A stretch of 64,000 bases of DNA from Trypanosoma brucei gambiense DAL972. Lineage: Eukaryota > Euglenozoa > Kinetoplastea > Trypanosomatida > Trypanosomatidae. The notes under the pieces are model-generated. The model made no database searches, was not told where the DNA came from, and worked only from the letters and a program-made list of their open reading frames with translations. This document shows positions 50,939-59,977 of this stretch, in pieces. The position numbers were made by a program, and so were the translations under genes. How positions within the stretch are numbered: the stretch's first letter is position 1; each line of letters begins with the position of its first letter. The DNA is taken from contig NC_026744.1 of assembly GCF_000210295.1 (NCBI RefSeq), positions 1,860,001 through 1,924,000 of the forward strand, given 5' to 3'.

Positions 50939-53881
50939 CTACTCATCCAAATGGAATGAATCTTCTCTTTCCGCATTCTCTTGTGTGGTCGATATCTCGC
51001 ATTCCGCCTCCTGATCGAGGCGTTTCTGTAAGCTTCGTAGGGCCTCTATACGATCCGCTGTCGGCGACTCAGGCGGGGAAGTGGTTATTAGTCCCGGTGA
51101 CGCCTTTCCTACAGGCGAGAGAATCCTTGCAGACACGACGTGTGTTTTCCGCAGTCCAACTCCCAGATCCGCAGTAGCACCCCTACCGTGTCCATCGGAT
51201 TCCCTTCCTGTTGTCACTGTCACCACCTTCTCGGCAAGTGTGCTGTCAGGCAAGCAAACACGATTCATGAGAGTTGGCCGACGCTCCTTCTGATGCACCA
51301 CAACGTTTGCAAGCTCCATTGATGGAGGCAGTTGAGGTGGTCGCAGCAGTGGTGCCTGTGGCACCGTAGTCCCCTGGTTTAGTTCGAGTGGCGTTTTTTG
51401 TACTTGGGCGCCGGGTGTCGGTGTGGGTGTTGTTGTGCCTGTCACACGACGAGTTTTCCTGTAGCTTGGGGAAGCCTCCTGAGGCCTCTGCCTTTGCCCT
51501 AGACGCAAAACACCAGCAGCGCTTTGTACGGACCCTTCTCCAATGGCCTCAGGTGCCCCACCTCGACCGCTACGTTCCGCTGTCGATCCTCCTGACTGGG
51601 AAGGCTGCAAGCTGCCGGCCACTGATGTGGTGTCCACCCGCCGCAATCGGTCGTCGGCCCCTGGGACGAGGGGACCCGAGCAGAGAGCACGTGCCTGCGC
51701 CAGAATCATGTCATAGAGTGCCTGCCAGTCGCTATTGTCTGAAGGATAAATGCGGCGGAAGTTGCGCAACCGAGAGTCTTCAGCAGCGCGGCGGCCCTCA
51801 ACTGTTTTCTCCCACTCAGTCATCCCATCCTGAGTGCTGGAACTCCCTGCTCCCGTTGCGTTGCTTGCTTGATTTGCATTCGAGGAGGAGCCATTTGTGG
51901 CGACACCATTTGCTGTATCACCGGAATTCTGTCGCTTCTGCGCCGTCGTTGTGTGTGTATTGGCGGTGTTCACCGGTGGTCGCATCATTCGCTGGATAAA
52001 CTCATCACGCTCTTTCCGCTCGTCGCGCTTCCTGTCCGTCACCTTCACGTCGAGAATATCCCATACCTCACTAATAAGTGCATGTTTCACCTCGTAGTCC
52101 AGAGGTGTATCGGTAACGAGCGACGGTGTGTGGTTTACCTCCATTAGCCATGGCTTCATTTTGTTATCCACCAAAATATCAAAACCAAGCACCTCAAAAC
52201 AGCTATACCCACTATTGTGTCTTGGAAAGCAAGAGTTGTACACATTTGCAATCTGTGGCTGCGCAACCAGGATAGTTTTGCAGATGACGTGCGCCACGCG
52301 AGCCCAAAACTGTTCTACGGACTTGCCACAGCTCTCCAGCCATTCGTTGAAAAACTTGAAGTTACGCTTGTTGCCCACATTGCAATTAGCCGGATCATCG
52401 TTGAATACATACTCGGGATTATGTTTGTTAACGGCGTAGTTTGTCAGATGCTTACACGTGTTCTTTACATTCGCATCTGTGGGCCGTTCATAAAGTTCTG
52501 CGCACTGCCGGACAAGCCCATCATTGAAAAGAAATATCGAGGGCGCTCTGATGGACGTTAGCAGCACGTAAACGCGCAGATCAAACTTCCGTCCTTCAAG
52601 AAGCAGTGGACGGGTAATGTACTCCTGCACAATGTAATTATCAAGATCTTCTACGGCGTTGAGAGGATCACGCGTTATCATAATTCCTCGGCCCTGGCAG
52701 CCAGAATTCGGTTTCATAATGAAAAACTTCGACAATTTCTTGCTGCGTAGGGCCATCAGAAAACGAGCAAACTGGTGCCTCTCGCTCCTAAGCGACCACG
52801 TGCGTGGATAAAAAATGTAATGTGATGGCATTACTTTCCTCATGCGACCAAGTGTGATGCCTAAGTGCCCTTTCCGACACAACAAATACATTGAGGGGAA
52901 GTGATTTGTCCGCTGCCAGTTGGCCAGCCGGACAAGCCGCGTCAGCGGTAGCACTGTGTCTGACCACACAATATTGAAATTGTTCCTCTCTAGATCGTCC
53001 TCCAACTCCTGAATCTTAAATCCGTTTTCCTGCGCAATGATACGGAGAAGGGGATACTTGCAGAGGGCAAGGTTCACTATTTTGTACTGTGGTCGCGCCC
53101 GCCTGGAACCTGGCGTTTTGGTGAGGCTATTCAATGGTGTACTTCTCGTACCGGGGCGCTCGAGGTCAGTGAGTCGGAGCGAAGAAAGGGGTGAAAATGG
53201 CCCAAAGGCGCCGATCGCACCTCGTGATACCGTAGAGTTTTTACTACTGTTAGGAGTGGAAACATTTGACTCCAACCTGCTCATGGCGGAACCTGCACTC
53301 CTCCGATGAACGGGACTTCTCGACGCACTCGAGTCCCGTTCTCTCGTTGTCTCACATGGCGTTCTTTCACCAACTTTACCTGCAGAACCTGCGGAATGCC
53401 ATCCACGTCTAATGGGTGAGATGGGTTTCGGCGAAACATTAATCTTCTTGGGTGCCGATATCGACCCGCCTCGCATGTCAATGCCCACCGGCTTCCGAAT
53501 GGTGCTATGCTGAATGATGACCGTTTTGTCTTGTTTCTCTACAACTTCCTCTTTGACACTCGTTCCACTCATATCAATCAGCTCCCGTATGGTTTTTTTG
53601 GTTGATTTAGCGAACGGGGAGCCGAGTGTACCAGCATCTAGCCGCGGCCTCGCCATGCTTCCGCTGCAACGCCTTCGCGAAGGATTTACTGAGAGGGGAG
53701 CGTCCGCACGCAGTACACCAACTTTCGACCCCCCATCTTCGGAGATGTGCCCGGTGCCGGCCGCGCCCCCCATTGATTCCTCTCGGACATGCAAGGTTGA
53801 CGACAGCGTCTCCGATATTAGGACTGCGGTGGCAACCTGCTTTCGCGGTCTAGCTATTACTGGCTCCATCATGTTCCTCAT
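50939..53881 (-). CDS. tubulin tyrosine ligase-like (TTLL) polyglutamylase
   Basis: A 980-aa enzyme that probably adds glutamate chains to tubulin in the subpellicular or axonemal microtubules. Residues 1-260 are low-complexity. The TTL domain (about 265-640) contains FIMKPNSGCQGRGI (387-400, ATP grip), YIVQEYITRPLLLEGRKFDLRVYVL (416-440), FLFNDGLVR, CKHLTNYAVNKHN (476-488), CFEVLGFDILVDNKMKPWLMEVNHTPSL (561-588, with metal-binding Glu581 and Asn583) and a basic helical tail near 620-640. These residues are intact, so activity is expected. The arrangement is that of the TTLL1/4/6 glutamylase types rather than tubulin-tyrosine ligase; which one is uncertain. The C-terminal 300 residues are Ser/Thr/Pro-rich. 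The ATG at 53881 is the frame's first; MMEPV three codons on is an alternative. Confidence 0.93.
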   Translation of the reverse strand: MRNMMEPVIARPRKQVATAVLISETLSSTLHVREESMGGAAGTGHISEDGGSKVGVLRADAPLSVNPSRRRCSGSMARPRLDAGTLGSPFAKSTKKTIRELIDMSGTSVKEEVVEKQDKTVIIQHSTIRKPVGIDMRGGSISAPKKINVSPKPISPIRRGWHSAGSAGKVGERTPCETTRERDSSASRSPVHRRSAGSAMSRLESNVSTPNSSKNSTVSRGAIGAFGPFSPLSSLRLTDLERPGTRSTPLNSLTKTPGSRRARPQYKIVNLALCKYPLLRIIAQENGFKIQELEDDLERNNFNIVWSDTVLPLTRLVRLANWQRTNHFPSMYLLCRKGHLGITLGRMRKVMPSHYIFYPRTWSLRSERHQFARFLMALRSKKLSKFFIMKPNSGCQGRGIMITRDPLNAVEDLDNYIVQEYITRPLLLEGRKFDLRVYVLLTSIRAPSIFLFNDGLVRQCAELYERPTDANVKNTCKHLTNYAVNKHNPEYVFNDDPANCNVGNKRNFKFFNEWLESCGKSVEQFWARVAHVICKTILVAQPQIANVYNSCFPRHNSGYSCFEVLGFDILVDNKMKPWLMEVNHTPSLVTDTPLDYEVKHALISEVWDILDVKVTDRKRDERKERDEFIQRMMRPPVNTANTHTTTAQKRQNSGDTANGVATNGSSSNANQASNATGAGSSSTQDGMTEWEKTVEGRRAAEDSRLRNFRRIYPSDNSDWQALYDMILAQARALCSGPLVPGADDRLRRVDTTSVAGSLQPSQSGGSTAERSGRGGAPEAIGEGSVQSAAGVLRLGQRQRPQEASPSYRKTRRVTGTTTPTPTPGAQVQKTPLELNQGTTVPQAPLLRPPQLPPSMELANVVVHQKERRPTLMNRVCLPDSTLAEKVVTVTTGRESDGHGRGATADLGVGLRKTHVVSARILSPVGKASPGLITTSPPESPTADRIEALRSLQKRLDQEAECEISTTQENAEREDSFHLDE

Positions 53882-54197
53882 CCTTTTCTTTTGGCTTGTT
53901 TGTGGAACACAAGCAGAGGATATGCAAGGGGAGAATAATACAAGGGAAACACCGAATGAAGCACTAAAGAAAGGCTCTTAATTTGTAACGAGACAAACCC
54001 TCTAGCGGAACAAGTTTAGGCAGCAGAACACATGCGCCATAAGGTAGTCAAAGACACAAAAGACCCAAGGTGAAAGGTACACCCAGCCACATAGGAAAGT
54101 TGTAGACGATTCAACATGTAGCTGCATTTGTGTGAGGCTAGTTTGATTAACCACTGCCTCACGCACACCCGTTGAATGTGCTCTGTACATTGGTTTC
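53882..54197. other. short spacer between USP-like and TTLL genes
   Basis: About 315 bases; no gene recognised. Confidence 0.5.
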
Positions 54198-55619
54198 TCA
54201 TAGAATTGACGTCTCCTTACTCGGATCGGGTGTGGGCTCTGTCCGACTCACGAGAGTCGCCGGCTCGGGTGTTGGGACGACCAAAACATGTTGCTTTGTC
54301 ATCCCGAGAAGGGCAAGCTGCAATTCCTCAACTACGGTGGAGGCTATCACAATCACATCTGTCTTGCGCTGCTGTAAGAACTTCACAACTTGAATCGGGA
54401 CACGCGTTGCTGTGGGTTCAGTTACCTGTTTGGTTGCGTGGAGTTGGCATACCGAAACCTTTGGCCATTCATCCTCCTGATGAGCGTCTTGCTCTTGGGT
54501 GACAGCAGGGCCCTCCGTCGCGGTGGTGGGGTTGGCATCGGCAGCACCCTCCGTTGTGCTCGGAACCATGCTCTCTGCCATGGGTTGTGCCTCTTGATTT
54601 TGCGGCTGCTCTTCATTTCCCTTCGGTGCTTGCTGCTCCTGTTTTGGAGAGATGAGAGACTCCGCGTTAATACTGCCTTCTTGGCCCTGAAGCAGGCGCT
54701 CAAGGGTCTGAGTGTAAAGTTCTATTTCCTCAGGTGGTGTACATCCCTCGGCTATTACCACAGCACAAACCACATCACCGCTACCCTCACGACAACGCCC
54801 CAATGCATACTGGACAACGCTACAATCCCGTATGAGCGCGCCCTCCTCACCTGGGCGTGGTAGCAGCACAACAACATGACGTAACGCCGTAGTATTGAGC
54901 CTCAAAGTGGTGCCGTTACCCTTAATGAACCACAACGGGTACGTTTGACGTATTTTGCTGAGAACTGCCCTACTCACATGTCCAACACTAATATATTTGT
55001 TTTCCGTGGTGTTACCAGCCCCGAGAAGAAGTGCACCGGCATTGTGATGCTTCAGGCGGTCTTCTGCGTACTGTGCAATAATGCCAGCACGTCTCCTTTC
55101 CACCTCCTCCGCCAACTCGCGTGCGGCCGCTTCTAATTCTTCCGTTGTCTGTTCCGGTGCAGCCTGTTGGTGATGTTCTGCATCTCTTTTCCCTGACATT
55201 CCCCCCCTTGTGGAGAGTCGTTGCCGCGAACCAGGGCGAGGTGGATCCGCCCCGTGGGATATTTCCATTGATGCCCTTATCGACCTCGGTGTGTTAAGTG
55301 GTGTTTCTTGGAGTGCCATGGTCTCTAGTTTATAGTTGAGAGTATCGCGTGTGGCCTTGCTTCCCATGATGGTTTCCAATGTCTTGTGAATTGCTATGGA
55401 AGGCGGAAGTCTCTTCGCAGTTCCTGCCTCTTCTGGGGGTTGTGGTACACTCTCAGGGCTATCAAACTGAAGCGGTGATGGCAAGCCACATCTTTCCCAT
55501 ATGTGCAGCAAAATGAGCTGCTCTCCTTCGTGTTGCCGCATCATGTAACCAGGAACAGCAGCCCAGCTCACTGCCTTGAGGGACGCCGGGCCGCCGTCAC
55601 ACATAACAACAAAAGTCAT
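54198..55619 (-). CDS. universal-stress-protein-like protein, unknown function
   Basis: A 473-aa protein. The N-terminus (TFVVMCDGGPASLKAVSWAAVPGYMM...GEQLILLHIWERCG) follows the opening strand-loop-helix of universal stress proteins (usually 'VaVDGSepS..AL.wA'). A second stretch (RHVVVLLPRPGEEGALIRDCSVVQYALGRCREGSGDVVCAVVIAEG) has the same alternation, and near the C-terminus VSVCQLHA, VVKFLQQRKTDVIVIAS, VVEELQLALLG and KQHVLVVPTPEP look like the last helices and strands of such a fold. A polar Gln/Glu/Pro/Ala-rich insertion (about 330-390) divides the second module. The ATP-loop GxxGx9G(S/T) is not apparent. The fold is inferred from patterns only. No partner or pathway can be assigned; a disordered stretch (about 80-165) separates the modules. 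Confidence 0.8.
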   Translation of the reverse strand: MTFVVMCDGGPASLKAVSWAAVPGYMMRQHEGEQLILLHIWERCGLPSPLQFDSPESVPQPPEEAGTAKRLPPSIAIHKTLETIMGSKATRDTLNYKLETMALQETPLNTPRSIRASMEISHGADPPRPGSRQRLSTRGGMSGKRDAEHHQQAAPEQTTEELEAAARELAEEVERRRAGIIAQYAEDRLKHHNAGALLLGAGNTTENKYISVGHVSRAVLSKIRQTYPLWFIKGNGTTLRLNTTALRHVVVLLPRPGEEGALIRDCSVVQYALGRCREGSGDVVCAVVIAEGCTPPEEIELYTQTLERLLQGQEGSINAESLISPKQEQQAPKGNEEQPQNQEAQPMAESMVPSTTEGAADANPTTATEGPAVTQEQDAHQEDEWPKVSVCQLHATKQVTEPTATRVPIQVVKFLQQRKTDVIVIASTVVEELQLALLGMTKQHVLVVPTPEPATLVSRTEPTPDPSKETSIL

Positions 55620-56424
55620 CTCGTACTTATGCGTAAACCTCCTCCCGCAGAATGCTCTAGTACCCTTCTACTTTTCCCTCGTGATGTCCCTCTATTTTTT
55701 TTTGTTGCCACGTTACAACAGCGCTTGTTTCGTTATTTCTCGTCTCGTATATGAGTACAAATATATTTCTCGACTGATTTGTCCTTTCCTCTCCTTTTAA
55801 TTCAAAACTTAACATACAGGGTGGGGGCAGTGCGTACCGTGCCTGCGATATTGTGCGCTAGAGTGCCCGAGGGGGTGAAGAAAATGAAATGGCAACACGA
55901 ACCGGCAGTTAGACAAATTACGAATCTCGAAGCGTAAATAGACCCTCAGGTAACAGAGAGATGGAAGGGGGAGAGAGAAATGTGCACACAAAGCGATGCA
56001 GAGGCACGTGGTACGGAGAAAAAAAAAACAAGATGCACAGTTTGCATATGCCCCTCCACGTTGAAGGCAGTGATGACCGATCAACACCTTCTTCCGCCAC
56101 TCCTACAAGACCTGTTGCGAGACGCCGCTTCTGGGATGCTTTAGTGTTGGTTGCAACACAAGGCAAAGAAAAACATACACGGGGAAAAGAAGAAAGGGAT
56201 GGTGAGCACTTTCCTCCTTACCTCCATTACTTCCGTCCCTGTACCCTATATGCACTCGCGAGCCCTTCCCCTTTTTCGCACATCTGCCTCTCTTTTTTTT
56301 TTTTAATGAATATCTCCTGCACCGTCACCGCTTTTGAGGACGTTAGTAGTTTGAGTTACTTTCCCCTCCCCACACGGAAGCGACGCTGTCGTCCAGAGTT
56401 GCTCGCGGCTTCACATCGGATCGA
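55620..56424. other. intergenic region between DUF2779-like and USP-like genes
   Basis: About 800 bases with no supportable gene. Contains T-tracts near 55696-55704 and 56292-56304 on the plus strand and an A-tract near 56020-56028. The 186-aa plus-strand frame at 55961-56521 runs into the next gene antisense and is rejected. Confidence 0.55.
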
Positions 56425-59328
56425 TCATAGCCGGTATTCGCGCGGGAGCGGGTCTGTCATTACCCAACCACCCTTGTCGGGCTTCAGTCCCTTCGCAGAT
56501 TCCTTCTCTAGCCACACTTGACGCATAATCTCGTACAACGCCTTCGTGTCCAGAGAGCAGTACTCAAGTAACTGGATCCGAAGCATGGCCCACGCCTTGT
56601 CCCGGACATCAGGACGGGCGGCTTGCACCATCGTGTCCAATTTGTTCTTGCCCTCGTAAATACCGCGGCGCCGCTCGTCTTGCATGACTGTCTGCTGGAG
56701 GTCTCTTAATGAGCCTCCACCTTCGTGGTGATACCACAAGCGGTACACACCCATGGCATTTTCGCCCTTCTGCTCGTCCTGCCGCCCACCACCACCACTA
56801 CCTTCTCCCTCACCTGCATCAACCACGTCACCAGCCGCATCCCCACCAAAAACACCATACTTGAAATCAGGACACAAGCCCGGAAGAACCTTTTTAAGTG
56901 AATTAGAGCCATGCGCGTTGGGGTGAACAAACCCTCGTTTAAACAAGTCAAGTGTATCAAGGAAATAGAACTGTTTGATTTCCTCCTTGTACTCATCCAC
57001 CAACTGCCCCAATTTCTCCAAGCAAGATTTTTCAAAGCTGGCAAAGTGGGCAATGAAGCACCCATCGTAGAAGTTGACGGGTTCGTGTAGTGGATTATTT
57101 TTAGTAATATTGGGTCCCCGAGCCTTGGTTGCGCGACGACCTCGCCGCGCGTTGGTGACTGCTGCAAACTCCTCTTCTTCCAGCTGCTTTTTTAGCCTCT
57201 CTAACCTCGCTAGTTCTCCAGACGCCGTCATCGCATCCCGTTTTTTCGCCCGCTCCTTCCGCACGATGTGCATTAGTTCCGCAATGCATGCACGCCGCGG
57301 ATCTTCATTCGGAGAGTAGCCCTTACCGAAGTGCAAGAAGTCATAGTGCGTTGGCGTTTCGTTGAGAACATCCTCCTGAAACACATCAAGAGAAAACTGG
57401 AATGGTAAAGGCTGAAATGCAACGACTTTTTCAAACGGGGGTAACGCGAATTGCGTTGCCTCAAAGTCGATTAAAAAAGCCGGATAGCGGATGCGCGAGA
57501 AGAAATCTTCAATTTCCTTGGGGTTGACAAATACTTTACCTGCTGTTATAGCCTTCACGTATCGTAACTGTGGTGCAGTAAGGTTAACAGCACCCTTTTT
57601 GTATTGGTACAAAACGTCCTGGACCGTACGGAGGCCCTGTAACCACCATGTAGTCTTTCTCGAAACAGCGGTAGACGGAACGGTAAAAAGGTGATTATCA
57701 CGCTGTCGAATCGGTTCATCAAACTTGTTAGGTAAGCAAAGACCCTCAGCAAAAAAGGGACATACATCTCCCCGCGAGCAGTGGGCACCAATAAACTCCG
57801 AGTAAGTCGGAACGCATGGTATCTGAGTAGCACAGTGTCTACCTCCACCTTTACCTGTTGCCGTCGGCCCCTGCTTTGCCTTGGCAGCTTTGCCTTTCTT
57901 GCCTTTGTCCTCCTGGTCGTCCACTAACATCCCACTCTCGCCCTCATCAACAAATGTTGCCTTCAATACAGCGTCGGTATCACTGGCAAAAGCACGCCAC
58001 TTTTGCGCATTCGCAGGCTCTCGTCCCATTTCGACAAGCCGCAAAGTGCGAGTACTAATCAGTGCTTCCACCAGTTTCTGTTGCTTTGCGAATAATTTCC
58101 GCAGCTCCACCTCCCTCTTCTTCGCGGTTCGGTTGGAGGTGCTGCCAGCCCATTGCTGGCGACCGTGACCACGTTCCTGCATGGCTTCCACCTCGGCCTG
58201 TAATTTAGTTATGTCCTGCTCACCACTGGATGGAAACTCACCCGTGCCGAATGCGCTGCCCGACCGCTGGCTGTTATTTATGTCCGCGTCAATCATATCC
58301 TCGAGGGACAGCCGTTGTACATACTTCACAAGCCGAGTCGGATCGCAGTCCATCAACGTAACAGGTCCGGGAAAGAATTGCCGAATGTGCAGTAACCCAC
58401 TGCGTTTTAAGTCCAAAGGCACCGCGACCTCTGCAGCAGTTTCCAATCGATGACCCTTGAGATTCTTTTCAGTGACGGTGTCAAGGTCAATATCCAGGAA
58501 TCTCTTTCGTATACCTATTGGGATGTGTGGTTGCGTTATCCAGTAGCGAAAGGCAACTGTCGTGAAGTGCAACCTTTGCAGGTACTGTGCAAGTCGTACC
58601 GGGTTGCCTGCCGGGTCAAGTGCGGAGGCGGTTTCCAAGATAACCCACTGGTTGTCTTTGGGTCGGAACCGCAGCACCGCTGGTCTCGCCCGCAGTATAA
58701 TGTCGGCCGCTCCCTTCTTTCCTCCTTGCTGAACCTTTTGTTGCTCCTGTGAGCCCCTACTCTGACCCCCAAATGGCGTCGCGAACGCGGGCCGATGGAT
58801 TGTTAAAGCGGGAGCTTGGTCACCCAGTTGGGCGTATACAGTCTGGAAGTATTTCAACAGAATTTCCTCCGAGCGGCGAACTGCATCTTCAAAGTTCTGC
58901 TCCTGCACTACAACAGCACGACTCCCAAACTGCAGCCGATCCCACCGCCGCGCAAGCTCGTTGAATGCTGCGCCGTCGTCAAGGTGTACCGCATCCGCTA
59001 TAGAGATATCACTAGTTAGGTCTGTATGGTTTTGCAGCAGGTGAAATTTCTTCGGACATGTAAGGGAAGCGGCAAAGCCCTTGTACGTGAGAATAGCCGG
59101 TGACCTCGCCGCCGACGATGTGACCCGCTGTGTCGTCCCTTCGGATGATTTCTCTTTATTGTCGCTTCCACCCCGCCCCTCCAGGCATTCGTCCAAGTCT
59201 GACATCGGCTCTGATGCTTCCCTGTAACTACGCAACACGTGCCGAAGGGGTTCATCCGCGTCGTTCACCTTCTTCACGGCATCCACCACGGATGAAACGA
59301 GCGTCGAGTGGGCCTTCTTACGGAACAT
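56425..59328 (-). CDS. DUF2779-like protein: RecB-like N-region plus DEDD exonuclease-like domain
   Basis: A 967-aa protein resembling bacterial DUF2779 proteins, a family I know mainly from prokaryotes. Near the N-terminus LTYKGFAASLTCPKKFHLLQ matches the start of RecB/Cas4-like nucleases; GAADIIL (Asp209) and WVILETAS (Glu231) occupy the D...ExK positions, but the lysine is missing. A Cys cluster (499-531, with CSRGDVCPFFAEGLC) recalls the iron-sulphur cysteines of such proteins. The C-terminal third has PAFLIDFEATQFALPPF (Asp621, Glu623), PLPFQFSLDVF, IAHFASFEKSCLEKL, FLDTLDLFKRGFVHPNAHGSNSLKKVLPGL and LLEYCSLDTKALYEIM (Asp927), the core of DUF2779 and a DEDD-type 3'-5' exonuclease outline. 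Lys/Gly/Asp-rich insertions account for the large size. The ATG at 59328 is chosen because a sense pyrimidine tract (59401-59418) and the only AG after it (59351-59352) lie just upstream of it and downstream of the frame's first ATG (59433). Confidence 0.85.
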   Translation of the reverse strand: MFRKKAHSTLVSSVVDAVKKVNDADEPLRHVLRSYREASEPMSDLDECLEGRGGSDNKEKSSEGTTQRVTSSAARSPAILTYKGFAASLTCPKKFHLLQNHTDLTSDISIADAVHLDDGAAFNELARRWDRLQFGSRAVVVQEQNFEDAVRRSEEILLKYFQTVYAQLGDQAPALTIHRPAFATPFGGQSRGSQEQQKVQQGGKKGAADIILRARPAVLRFRPKDNQWVILETASALDPAGNPVRLAQYLQRLHFTTVAFRYWITQPHIPIGIRKRFLDIDLDTVTEKNLKGHRLETAAEVAVPLDLKRSGLLHIRQFFPGPVTLMDCDPTRLVKYVQRLSLEDMIDADINNSQRSGSAFGTGEFPSSGEQDITKLQAEVEAMQERGHGRQQWAGSTSNRTAKKREVELRKLFAKQQKLVEALISTRTLRLVEMGREPANAQKWRAFASDTDAVLKATFVDEGESGMLVDDQEDKGKKGKAAKAKQGPTATGKGGGRHCATQIPCVPTYSEFIGAHCSRGDVCPFFAEGLCLPNKFDEPIRQRDNHLFTVPSTAVSRKTTWWLQGLRTVQDVLYQYKKGAVNLTAPQLRYVKAITAGKVFVNPKEIEDFFSRIRYPAFLIDFEATQFALPPFEKVVAFQPLPFQFSLDVFQEDVLNETPTHYDFLHFGKGYSPNEDPRRACIAELMHIVRKERAKKRDAMTASGELARLERLKKQLEEEEFAAVTNARRGRRATKARGPNITKNNPLHEPVNFYDGCFIAHFASFEKSCLEKLGQLVDEYKEEIKQFYFLDTLDLFKRGFVHPNAHGSNSLKKVLPGLCPDFKYGVFGGDAAGDVVDAGEGEGSGGGGRQDEQKGENAMGVYRLWYHHEGGGSLRDLQQTVMQDERRRGIYEGKNKLDTMVQAARPDVRDKAWAMLRIQLLEYCSLDTKALYEIMRQVWLEKESAKGLKPDKGGWVMTDPLPREYRL

Positions 59329-59505
59329 AACCCACACACGCAAGGTTGTACTTGAGTTATATTTGCGTGTGAATACACACGTATGAGAATTATTGTGTCC
59401 AAAGAAGAAAGGGAAGAACAAGTGTAGGAACAAGGCGTTTGAACACGAACAAAGAAAAACGACACCAAATAGAAATACCGTTAAGGAAACGCTTCATAAG
59501 GATTC

Positions 59506-59518
59506 GGGGGGGGGGGGG
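59506..59518. repeat. poly-G tract (G13)
   Basis: Uninterrupted G run on the plus strand, C13 in the sense direction, between two minus-strand genes. Confidence 0.95.
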
Positions 59519-59733
59519 AAATATATTACACCGGAAGACCAGACTGCGACAACAGTAACAGTGGTGTGCCAGCTGCTACATCACCACTGATGCCAATGTG
59601 AAGATGACGCTAGGCAAAAGCAGCTAGGAGGGAGACATCGAGGGCTCGACGCCACTAACAGACACAGTTCAACCAACGCCCACTTGCGTAGTCCCCGCCA
59701 GATGCACAGAATACACGGACAAGCACTGGGGGT

Positions 59734-59745
59734 GGGGGGGGGGGG
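59734..59745. repeat. poly-G tract (G12, with G-T-G lead-in)
   Basis: A second plus-strand G run about 215 bases from the first, preceded by GGGGGT. Confidence 0.95.
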
Positions 59746-59977
59746 AGAAGAGAAATGAAGCTCCGAAAGATTGTGCTACGGGGAACTTTTTACGCGTGTG
59801 CGTAGGCTAGTACTGCCAGTGTGATGCGGGTAGGCACTGGCGAACTGCAGATCGAACATTTAACGGCGGCACCGCTGGATCACTTGCTAGTCGCGCCGGC
59901 TGTTGGGAAACCAACGAATATCAACAGAAGCATCACCGCAAAGAAGCTAGCAAAAAGTGACCTCCCTTCCTACGGTG

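Larger units (their letters stand above)
59329..59977. other. intergenic region between golgin-like and DUF2779-like genes
   Basis: About 650 bases with no supportable gene. It holds two plus-strand poly-G tracts (59506-59518 and 59734-59745), listed separately, and the proposed splice signals of the DUF2779-like gene at its left end. Confidence 0.6.
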
